NCBI RefSeq assembly: GCF_030012525.1
Contig: NZ_CP124855.1
Location: 310,001 to 374,000, forward strand
Direction: 5' to 3'
Length of the DNA stretch: 64,000 nucleotides
From: Chryseobacterium gotjawalense
GTDB lineage: Bacteria; Bacteroidota; Bacteroidia; Flavobacteriales; Weeksellaceae
Each line of letters starts with the position of its first letter. Position 1 is the stretch's first letter. Positions 27,928 through 36,324 of the stretch are shown piece by piece. A program made the translations under genes and the position numbers. The notes below the pieces were generated by a model that made no database searches, was not told the origin of the DNA, and worked only from the letters and a program-made list of their open reading frames with translations.

Positions 27928-28466
27928 AAATTATTTTTTCAATATTAAGTTTAGGACTTCTTAATGCTTGTGTAGGAAGCAATTTTGTTTTATCTGATGG
28001 TTTTACAAAAGTTCCTATTTCCTCATATAGATTTTCAAATAAATATAAATTTAGTTCTGATACTTTAAAAGATATAGATATTAATTATTTCTATGAATTA
28101 GAATATAGTTACGATTCTGACCCTAATTTTTATAAAAAAGGTGAAAAAATAGCTGCTACATGGGGAAAAACACTCCAGTTTTATCCTAATGGACAAGTTA
28201 GAGAATTTGCTAAAAAATTTTCAAACAAGAACCGGAACATTACAGGGAATAGAGGAATTCTTTATCAGGATAAATATTTGTTTATTGATATGTATGGTGC
28301 TATCTCTGATGGTGCTATGAGAATAATTACATATAAAATAAAAATAGAAAATGATAAAATTTTTCTTTTAGAAAAAACATTTTTAGGAGGAGATAATCTA
28401 TGTCGTGTTTTTGCTAAAAAAAACAAAATTCCAGAAGATTGGAAACAATATGAAGCTAATTGGTAA
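27921..28466 (+). CDS. Probable immunity lipoprotein for the Ntox23-like toxin
   Basis: A 181-residue protein starting inside the toxin stop (ATGGTGA). The signal MVKIIFSILSLGLLNACVGS has a lipobox (LLNAC) with Cys at residue 17. The mature part is rich in Tyr, Asp, Lys and Phe and includes FYPNGQVREFAKKFS, resembling a MORN-type repeat. The overlap with the toxin ensures co-translation, the usual arrangement of an immunity gene. Its first residues resemble the truncated lipoprotein at 28590 (MVRRTLFILGLSLLNSC), which supports a common origin of the two cassettes. Confidence 0.7.
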   Translation: MVKIIFSILSLGLLNACVGSNFVLSDGFTKVPISSYRFSNKYKFSSDTLKDIDINYFYELEYSYDSDPNFYKKGEKIAATWGKTLQFYPNGQVREFAKKFSNKNRNITGNRGILYQDKYLFIDMYGAISDGAMRIITYKIKIENDKIFLLEKTFLGGDNLCRVFAKKNKIPEDWKQYEANW

Positions 28467-28494
28467 TATAAAATGTTAGATTCGTTATATTTTA

Positions 28495-28596
28495 GCTCAC
28501 GGTAAATTATCTCCACAACCTGGATTCTTAGTGCTATCAAGTAATATAAGTCCTTATTTCCAATTTCAAACCCGTAACAAATTCACATCATGGTAA
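28495..28596 (+). pseudogene. Remnant of a second Ntox23-like toxin C-terminus
   Basis: Thirty-three codons plus stop encode a peptide that begins AHGKLSPQPGFLVLSS and ends QFQTRNKFTSW. It matches the last 33 residues of the toxin at 26956-27927 at 25 positions. It stops in the same way, with the next lipoprotein ATG inside TGG-TAA. No longer toxin ORF precedes it, so the rest of this copy is lost. Confidence 0.85.
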
Positions 28597-28670
28597 GAAG
28601 AACATTATTTATACTGGGATTATCTTTATTGAATTCTTGTGGTGGACAAATCACGAGTATGAAGGTTTAA
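28590..28670 (+). pseudogene. Truncated immunity lipoprotein start
   Basis: The ATG at 28590 opens a 26-codon frame (MVRRTLFILGLSLLNSC...) ending at 28668-28670. The lipobox LLNSC and the hydrophobic core resemble the signal of the 27921 immunity gene. It follows the toxin-tail remnant with the same ATG/stop overlap. It may join by a one-base frameshift between 28640 and 28668 to the longer frame that follows; otherwise it is a stub. Confidence 0.65.
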
Positions 28671-29317
28671 TAAGAGATATCCCGAAAGCTTTTCTTAAAC
28701 ATAAACCACAATACAAATATTCCAATATGAATTTGGTTAACAGGTTGCTTTTAAATTGTCAGCGAGAGGATGGAACTTTTAAGAATTACAGAAAAGCTAT
28801 TAATCTGGCTCAGATCGCAGATGATCCATGTAAGAAAATTTTATATGTTGCATTCACAGATTTTCTGAACAAGGAGTTTGATGACGAATTTTATAAATTA
28901 TTGCTGCATGTAGGAGAGATTAAATTTAATGAAGGAGATTACTTTGAGAAGTATGTTTTGTATATCAATAATTGGAAGAACAACAGAACTTTTAAATTAG
29001 GGAACTTCGAATCAATCAATTTGTCTTTTCTAAATTTTATTCTTCTCATCTCCAAACTTAAAATTGACGTTGAGTGGGAGTATTTTGATAAGTTAACAGG
29101 CTTAAATACTTTTGAAAAGTGGCTCTTGAATCCTAAGAAATTTGATTATCAACTTTTTGATTGCAATTGGCTGATATCGGTTGCTGAATATCCGAATTTT
29201 TCACATAGGTTGGCAAGTATTCCTGATATTGCCATTGCTGTGGATGAAATGCTACAAAAAGATTTTAGTCCATCTTTAGCAGAAATTAAGTGCCTGTTTC
29301 TCAGTGGCAAGAATTAA
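28637..29317 (+). CDS. Hypothetical protein, possible frameshifted immunity protein
   Basis: The frame is open for 226 codons from a TTG at 28637; the first ATG is at 28728 (MNLVNRLLLN), which would give 196 residues. The product is helical and rich in Phe, Leu, Asn, Lys and Asp, with no membrane helix and no family I recognise. It overlaps the truncated lipoprotein start in a different frame, so it may be the body of a third immunity lipoprotein that lost its signal peptide by a one-base indel, or an unrelated cytoplasmic gene. It ends 173 bases before the large STAND gene. Confidence 0.5.
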   Translation: MWWTNHEYEGLIRDIPKAFLKHKPQYKYSNMNLVNRLLLNCQREDGTFKNYRKAINLAQIADDPCKKILYVAFTDFLNKEFDDEFYKLLLHVGEIKFNEGDYFEKYVLYINNWKNNRTFKLGNFESINLSFLNFILLISKLKIDVEWEYFDKLTGLNTFEKWLLNPKKFDYQLFDCNWLISVAEYPNFSHRLASIPDIAIAVDEMLQKDFSPSLAEIKCLFLSGKN

Positions 29318-29490
29318 ACTGCTATGAAAAATCTCAAATGATTTTACTCAATTACATCAGCGATATTTTTTAAGGACGCTGTATTTTATTTTTATTTTCT
29401 TTCGAAAATCTGTTTATTATTTCTTAAATTATCCCTATGTTAGGAGATGTATAACAGCCATAAAAACTAACTCGTTAAAAAATTAAACAT

Positions 29491-32400
29491 ATGGAAGGAT
29501 CGGCTTCACAGGCAGGGTTTTATTACCAAAATAATGTCGCAGCACTGCAAATTATCGATTGTCTTTTTTATCAGAGTGACATAAGAGAAGTGATGCTCGA
29601 GAATTATAAAAAAGGGAATCACATTGATGATATTATCGTTTTCAAAAATGGTCACACAGATTATTTTCAGGTAAAGTGGTCGGAAGATGAAGAAAAATCT
29701 TATACGCTAAGCAGTATGTTAAAATCTGAGACCGGAAAAGATACCAAAAAATCATTATTTAAGCAACTTGCAGAGGGGTATGTAACTGCGAAACGACACA
29801 GTGGAACTTTTTCAATCAATTTATATACAACAAAAAAAGTAGGGAGACAGAAGAGGCCAAGTGAAGGATTAAGCCATAGCCTGTCAGAGGTGATAGGCAT
29901 TTTCTTTGAACCCCTGAAGTCTTTTGAAAAAAGGTATGACGAAATGGTCAATTTTGATGAATACCAACCTACAATCGAAAAAATACGGGCTGAATGCGCG
30001 CTGGATGAGAATTCATTTGACGAATTTATCAAATCTCTGGAATTTAGGTTCGAACAAGCTCCAATAGAGGAGGTGCAGCATGCATTGAAGTTTAAAATGG
30101 AAACTTTGGGTATTGAGAAGATATTGATGGAAAAGCTGTTGAATGCTGTGGTCAAATGGAGTATTTCAGGTCATGCCATTACCAAACAAATAGTTCTGAG
30201 GGAACTGGGAATTTTGGAAAGGTTCGAAGATAAACTTTCGCATTATTTTAAGGTGATAGCAGATGAGCATTATGTAGCGAACGAGACTTTTTTCAGTCAA
30301 TTGGAAAAGGCCTTATCGGAGCTACCAGGCGGCTATATTTTTATCGAGGGACTTCCAGGAATTGGTAAATCAACATCGCTGACAAAATTCAAGATGAGTC
30401 ACAAGGATGTTACCTTGGCTTACTACTGTTTTATCCCGGATTTAAAAAATAATTTTGGTGAACTTCGTCATCAGTCTGAATATTTTTTGAAATCACTCTG
30501 TATTGCTATAGAAAAAAGTTTCCCCCATGTCGAATTGCCTAATCTGTATTCGGAACGCTATCAGGAAAAACTTTCCCAGTATATTGATAAACTTAGTACC
30601 TTGGGGGAGAAAATAATATTTATTATCGACGGTCTGGACCACGTACATAGGGATACTGCGGTCGGGGAGGATTCATTGCTGAATTCCATTAAGGGACATC
30701 TTCCTGAAAATATCTTTTTTATTCTGAGCTCACAGTACAGCGCCGTGCTTTCACCTTCTGTTTTGGCGCAGATTGATTCTGAGCCGCAAAGATATATTAA
30801 GGTAATTCCATTTAACCAAAGCGAAATAAAAGAGTATCTCCATAACAAGGGAGTCGACTCAGCTGAAATTTTAAATTCGGTCGAACAGATCTCCGGGGGT
30901 ATACCGCTATACCTTCATTATATTTCTGAGCATTTAGTAAAAAGCCGTAAAGAAGACTTTGGGGAGATTTTATCTGATTTCCCCCAGTTAGCCGGCGGTA
31001 CAATTGATCTGTACCATGAGTATCTGTTTCAGGGAATAAAAAATGATAGTTTGGCGAAGTGGGTTTTAGCTGTTCTGGCTTATCGTAAGGAAAACACCGA
31101 ACTTATAGAAGTCAAAAATATACTGAGTCTTGCAGGTGAGGAAAGGAATCTTACGGACATAGAAAATGTGATCAATCGATTTTCACATTTGCTGAAGCAG
31201 ATGGATGGCAGATCCTATGCTATATTTCATAATAGTTTCAGGGAATTTATTATTTCAAAAACACCAAACTTAAAGGAAACCTTTAATACAGCACTAAGCC
31301 AGTATTATAAGCAAAATCCTTTCACAGATGATGCTTATCGGAACTATTTCAAGCACCTGTTTGAATTACGGAAATTTGGCGAAATTATTTCAATGACCAC
31401 ATTGGAATGGGCAAAGGAAGCATGGCGGAATTATCGGTCCATTGAGGAAATTAATATCAATATTGATCTGGCTGTGAGGGCAAGTATCGAGATCACATCA
31501 CTACCTGAATTTATAAGGCTCGCTTTTTTAAAGGATCAGTTTGGACAAATTGGAGAAAAAATGGACAATTCAGAAATAGATTTGCCCATCTTGCTTTTGC
31601 GCGCCGGTGAATTGGCCAATAGTCTGAGATATATATGGGATGGAGATTTTGTTCTCACCAGTAAAGAAGGTTTATGTTTTTATCTCAAAGAATATTTTGC
31701 GACAACGGGCAATCTTCTACCTGCGAATGTGATCACCCAGGGATTTTCAAAACCGCTGACTACTAATACCTATCAAAACATTGTTGAGGTTTACAAGGCT
31801 GAGGCATTATTTTTAGAAGATATATTGCCTGTATTTTCAAAGATAGATCAGATGCGTTGGTCCCCTACTAACGAAGATCACACCGACCATATGGTTGAGG
31901 AACATACGCCTGATGAAAATGAAGAATATAACAACTCTATCAAGTTACAGGTCATCGAATATCTCGGTGACTGTAAACAATATCGGAAATTGTTGATGCT
32001 TGAAAGAGAGTTAGGAGACGAACTACTCAAGCAAAAAGTTCGGATTACACTGATAAAATTGTTGTTACTCAGTAAAGAAAAGGCTACAGCAATAAGTAAA
32101 TTAAAGGAAATAAATTTTGGTCTGGTAGAGGATGAGGGTTTCATAGAACTGGTAGAATTTTGTACGGATTATCTTACTGATGAGGAAATTAGAAGCTACT
32201 TTCCATCAAGAGTCATCCCAAAACCTGTTCTGCCAAATGAAATTATTGACAAAGATTCTTTGAACTCAGCCTTAAGTGAGGAAGTAAGCGGTCTTTTTAA
32301 AATTCTGAAAGTTCTGTGGATTTTTCAGGAGGAGACTATCGATACGCTAATTCGTGAATTAAACTATGTTTCGGATTCTGCAGAGCAGATCTATGAATCA

Positions 32401-35400
32401 ATTTTTCTATTGTCCCGCTTATGGCATGAGGAGAGAAACGGTCAACTTGAAGAAGATGAAATCCAGGATAACTTTGAAGAATGCATTGAAAATCTCTATG
32501 GGGATGAAATAAATCTGTCCGAAACGAGGTCAAGAGGTCTTTTCGATATGGATTCAGAAAGTCCTGCAATTGCCAGAAACATAAAAGTACTGTTTGCTGA
32601 TGTTTTTGCGGTAGCATTTGGCATTTTATCAGATGAACAGATGAAATTGCTGGTGAATTACTGGATGGAGAATGATGATATTAATAATGCCTTCACGCAT
32701 TATACGGTTGGGTTAACAATTGCGGAAAAGCTCCATAAAAGCAGATATAGCAGTGAAAGAGAACTGATCTTTGCACTAATCCAGCATGCTGAAAATAGGG
32801 CTTTGTCAGAAAACGAGGCCACCACATTGACAGGCTACCTTGGCGAGATAGCTGGCGTATATGGAATCTGCGGATTTAAGGAAGATTTTAAACGGATATA
32901 TAATCAGATGTTGAATGTCTCCTTCGGGCTTGGATCTCGGAAAGACTATCAGACGTCCAATATAATTGGGCCGTTGGAGATGATCCATCAGATAGATCCC
33001 GACAATACATTAAAAAGGCTTTCGGAAGTATTCCATATTCAGGATAAATTAAAAAATGCGGGAAATGGCAGAATGCATCATATCGTTCTTAGCAATCTCA
33101 TCAGATTTGTTGGCAAAAGGTTTCCTGATCTGGCTTTTAAGTTGATGGAATTTGAAGAAGAAAATATTGATAGGGAAGAAACATTGGATATCATACTGAA
33201 ACCGATGATCCGGAATTGTACAGCTGATGATATCAGATTGTATCTGGCTATTGTGAAAACGATGGCCAGATGGAGCAATGGTTCCAGTAGTGAGGGGCAT
33301 TTTAGAAACGTTAGCTTGTTGCTGCTTGAACGTGCAATTTTCTATGATGATAGGGAAATGATTCAGCAGATCGTAGACCTGATGAAATTCAATGCCCTGA
33401 CAGAACTTGACAAGCCGGAGATCATTAAGGAAATCATAAAAATATTTGATGAAAATAGTATTCCGACAAAGGAATATGCCTTGGATCTGCCTGTTGAAGA
33501 AGCTGATCTCAATGTAGTGGCAAGAGATAAAGATACTATTCCCAAGAACAAAAAGAAATTTGTTTACGCTGATGTAAAATTGCCTCCTGAAAAAGTACAT
33601 CAGCTCTTTAAAGAGGATTATCCAGGATTTATAGCTTATATTGAAAGAGCTCTTGAAAACCTCCGCAAAAATCAGTGTAACCAAATATTACGGAGGCTAT
33701 ATAATTCATACAAGAAGACTTTTGTAAAATTATTAAAAGGGATTACGTCTCCCGAAAACTTAGATAATGGTAGAGCTACAAAACTGACGAAGGAGTATGT
33801 TTCGTTTAAAGAAAAGATTGTAAATCTGATCATTTCTGAACCCAACAATATCAGGGAAATTAAAAGCTTTTTTAATGAATTGGTGATCAATATTGCGGAT
33901 ATTTTACAAAGTACCGAGTTTCAAGACCATGTAGAAAAAAACTTAAATGTAAATAAATGGCTTGATAACCTACTTTCTGAACTCCATCTCCAAAGGAACC
34001 ATGATCTGCAGTATATTTTACCGGATTCCGAAGTTATCATTTTGGTGGACGAATGTCCACTGGATCATCTTGATGATTTTGTTGAATTTATAGATAGACA
34101 TACTAATGGTAAAACCCGAACGCTAAGCTTACTTAAGATCTGTAACCGTTTTTTATTTCTTGACCTTAAGAAAGCGAAAGAGATTCTGTCAATGCTTTCA
34201 CGCTACGAATATGACAGTGTTTTATTTCCAAGGGAAACAGATCCCGATAAGCCTGCGTTCGATATCCTGACATCGATCCTTAGAGAAGACGTCGATTTTG
34301 GAAAAAGATTTCTACTTCATAGTTACTATATTCAGAAAAGTAAATATAATCGTGAATTGACACTGGCGATTGACAAGCTGTTAAAGTACAAAGAATATTT
34401 TGAAGGTAATTCGATAAAAGCATATTATGAAGCAAATTTACTCTATAATAAAGAGCTAAGTGAAGGAATCTCACCAAAAGAAGACAGGTATGAGTTTATC
34501 CTTGAACATGTCGAGACACCAAGTTTTAAAGAAATAACAGTTCAACATCTGATCTGGCTTTTTAACTATCCTGTTGTTAAAATTAGGGAATTGACACTGC
34601 GTTCTGCCTTTGATATGTTTTGGCATGATGCTGAGGCTCTTGACGTGTTTGTAAAATGTTGTATCGTAAACGGTAACGACAATGAAATAGAGCATGGTAT
34701 TGTTGTACTTCAGGCAATTGCGCTGAAGCATACCGAGATCCTTGCCAAACATAAGGATGAATTATTCGCGTTGCTTGATAAGGAACATTTTAATATTGTC
34801 CAAACGGGGAAAGAATTATTAAATCTGATCAATACTTATTTACCTGGATTCCTTTCTGAAGAAGAAACGGCAGATGTAAATAGTCCTTTGGTTCAATTTC
34901 AGTCGGAAAACCTGGAAAGTGTTTTTTATAAAAAGAATAGTATGAGATCTTATATATTATCCAGGTTTCAAATTGAACTACTGAAAAAGATTGATGATCA
35001 CTTTAAAAGTGCTGAATCAATATTTGGTTTGGTTTATGATGAAATTAAAACCAACGGAAGAAGCGAAAATCCCAGATTTGAGGATGCAGCTGTACAAAGG
35101 AAATATAATATCAACACAAATTTTGACAATATTGAAATTCAGTCCCATTATTATGATGAGGTGAAAAGCAGTATTAATCGTGTGTTTTATAGTAATATCA
35201 GTACAATTTTTTTTGATCAGCAATTTATCAGCGGGATCGGTAATGATTTTAGATTGTATGATCCGAGCACTTTATTATATCAGGTACAACGGAAAGCCGA
35301 TGATGTTAACTGGTTCACTCCGGGGATTTCTGAAGAGGATTTTATAATGTTTAATGATTTTGAGTCTATAATTCAAAACTTTGTCCACAGATTAGCGGAA

Positions 35401-36006
35401 TTTGTTCCATTGGTTGAAATAGGCAGCCAACGGCAGAATAAATACAAGGAGCTGAGCGGAACATGCTATTTTGATGCGAAAGCTTTTTTGAAATCCCGCG
35501 ATTTTACTATTTCTGATCTGAATCCTTTACCATTTCAGCTTCGGCATAATATGTATGCATATGATATACCATTGGTTATGGCAGATTTACCGCCATATCC
35601 AGTCGAAGAGATCAAACCGATTGTTCAGGTTACATCAAATAATTTCCGTGGTGTGGTTGATGTAACTTACGCAAATCTTACTTCTGATGCTTTTTCAGCT
35701 ATGGGATTGCAGGAAAAGAATTTACTGCAGATTATTTTGGGTGATGAAGAAAGTCCCTTGAAAGCTAGCGAATGGATCGGCTCATACGCAAGTGGTCCTG
35801 GATGGAGGAGATTTAAGCCAGGTTCCCATGGATTAACTTTAGAAATCAAGAAAAAGAATCTTTTGGAGTATCTTGAAAATAATAATTTGGTTCTATGTTA
35901 TAAAATTGAAATGAGAAGATCTACAGATACTGACAGAACGGAAAATATAATGAATTGGCATAAGTTGAGTAGAGTTGTGGAGATAGATTTATTGATCAAG
36001 ACTTGA
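29491..36006 (+). CDS. Avs-like STAND NTPase with N-terminal Cap4/PD-(D/E)xK-type nuclease
   Basis: A 2171-residue cytoplasmic protein. The N-terminal 200 residues begin SASQAGFYYQNNVAALQII and carry a candidate nuclease site E37...D46-D47...Q60-x-K62 (YFQVKW), as in Cap4/DUF4297-type dsDNA endonucleases. A STAND/NACHT-type NTPase follows with Walker A GLPGIGKS at 287-294 and Walker B around D380 (IIFIIDGLDH). The remaining about 1600 residues are mostly helical repeats with a distinct C-terminal domain (from about 1750). This plan is that of antiviral STAND proteins (Avs), which sense a phage protein through the repeats and then degrade DNA. Codon usage with more CTG/GGG than neighbours suggests separate acquisition. 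Confidence 0.8.
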   Translation: MEGSASQAGFYYQNNVAALQIIDCLFYQSDIREVMLENYKKGNHIDDIIVFKNGHTDYFQVKWSEDEEKSYTLSSMLKSETGKDTKKSLFKQLAEGYVTAKRHSGTFSINLYTTKKVGRQKRPSEGLSHSLSEVIGIFFEPLKSFEKRYDEMVNFDEYQPTIEKIRAECALDENSFDEFIKSLEFRFEQAPIEEVQHALKFKMETLGIEKILMEKLLNAVVKWSISGHAITKQIVLRELGILERFEDKLSHYFKVIADEHYVANETFFSQLEKALSELPGGYIFIEGLPGIGKSTSLTKFKMSHKDVTLAYYCFIPDLKNNFGELRHQSEYFLKSLCIAIEKSFPHVELPNLYSERYQEKLSQYIDKLSTLGEKIIFIIDGLDHVHRDTAVGEDSLLNSIKGHLPENIFFILSSQYSAVLSPSVLAQIDSEPQRYIKVIPFNQSEIKEYLHNKGVDSAEILNSVEQISGGIPLYLHYISEHLVKSRKEDFGEILSDFPQLAGGTIDLYHEYLFQGIKNDSLAKWVLAVLAYRKENTELIEVKNILSLAGEERNLTDIENVINRFSHLLKQMDGRSYAIFHNSFREFIISKTPNLKETFNTALSQYYKQNPFTDDAYRNYFKHLFELRKFGEIISMTTLEWAKEAWRNYRSIEEININIDLAVRASIEITSLPEFIRLAFLKDQFGQIGEKMDNSEIDLPILLLRAGELANSLRYIWDGDFVLTSKEGLCFYLKEYFATTGNLLPANVITQGFSKPLTTNTYQNIVEVYKAEALFLEDILPVFSKIDQMRWSPTNEDHTDHMVEEHTPDENEEYNNSIKLQVIEYLGDCKQYRKLLMLERELGDELLKQKVRITLIKLLLLSKEKATAISKLKEINFGLVEDEGFIELVEFCTDYLTDEEIRSYFPSRVIPKPVLPNEIIDKDSLNSALSEEVSGLFKILKVLWIFQEETIDTLIRELNYVSDSAEQIYESIFLLSRLWHEERNGQLEEDEIQDNFEECIENLYGDEINLSETRSRGLFDMDSESPAIARNIKVLFADVFAVAFGILSDEQMKLLVNYWMENDDINNAFTHYTVGLTIAEKLHKSRYSSERELIFALIQHAENRALSENEATTLTGYLGEIAGVYGICGFKEDFKRIYNQMLNVSFGLGSRKDYQTSNIIGPLEMIHQIDPDNTLKRLSEVFHIQDKLKNAGNGRMHHIVLSNLIRFVGKRFPDLAFKLMEFEEENIDREETLDIILKPMIRNCTADDIRLYLAIVKTMARWSNGSSSEGHFRNVSLLLLERAIFYDDREMIQQIVDLMKFNALTELDKPEIIKEIIKIFDENSIPTKEYALDLPVEEADLNVVARDKDTIPKNKKKFVYADVKLPPEKVHQLFKEDYPGFIAYIERALENLRKNQCNQILRRLYNSYKKTFVKLLKGITSPENLDNGRATKLTKEYVSFKEKIVNLIISEPNNIREIKSFFNELVINIADILQSTEFQDHVEKNLNVNKWLDNLLSELHLQRNHDLQYILPDSEVIILVDECPLDHLDDFVEFIDRHTNGKTRTLSLLKICNRFLFLDLKKAKEILSMLSRYEYDSVLFPRETDPDKPAFDILTSILREDVDFGKRFLLHSYYIQKSKYNRELTLAIDKLLKYKEYFEGNSIKAYYEANLLYNKELSEGISPKEDRYEFILEHVETPSFKEITVQHLIWLFNYPVVKIRELTLRSAFDMFWHDAEALDVFVKCCIVNGNDNEIEHGIVVLQAIALKHTEILAKHKDELFALLDKEHFNIVQTGKELLNLINTYLPGFLSEEETADVNSPLVQFQSENLESVFYKKNSMRSYILSRFQIELLKKIDDHFKSAESIFGLVYDEIKTNGRSENPRFEDAAVQRKYNINTNFDNIEIQSHYYDEVKSSINRVFYSNISTIFFDQQFISGIGNDFRLYDPSTLLYQVQRKADDVNWFTPGISEEDFIMFNDFESIIQNFVHRLAEFVPLVEIGSQRQNKYKELSGTCYFDAKAFLKSRDFTISDLNPLPFQLRHNMYAYDIPLVMADLPPYPVEEIKPIVQVTSNNFRGVVDVTYANLTSDAFSAMGLQEKNLLQIILGDEESPLKASEWIGSYASGPGWRRFKPGSHGLTLEIKKKNLLEYLENNNLVLCYKIEMRRSTDTDRTENIMNWHKLSRVVEIDLLIKT

Positions 36007-36324
36007 ATGTGGTGAACCAAAAAACTAAAACGTTATTTTGCTTTATAATACCGTTTTTTTCTAAAAACATTATTTTTTTTTCTGTAGAAATACCAATTAG
36101 TATGTTCAAGTATATTTTCAACACAACAAATAACTTACTGTCACAGGATGGAAAATGGTATTTTAATCAAATACTTATCAGAATAAAATTTTGATTCTTT
36201 TATACTGATGAGTGCAATGGAAAAAAAATATACAAAATAAACATATTACATGTATTCTTGATTAATTTAACTCATCATCTATAACACAATAAAGGTATAA
36301 ACTTTTAAAAAATAATTTATAATA
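36007..36324. other. Intergenic region between the two defence genes
   Basis: About 318 very AT-rich bases. A 63-codon frame at 36003-36194 has no recognisable features and overlaps the preceding stop, so I do not call it a gene. No clear terminator stem or TAnnTTTG box was seen; separate transcription of the next gene is likely from the length alone. Confidence 0.45.

Noticed and set aside
33049-33684. 211-codon ORF on the minus strand within the STAND gene
   Set aside because: It is a shadow of the plus-strand coding frame, has phenylalanine/isoleucine-rich composition typical of such shadows, no start context and no recognisable motif.
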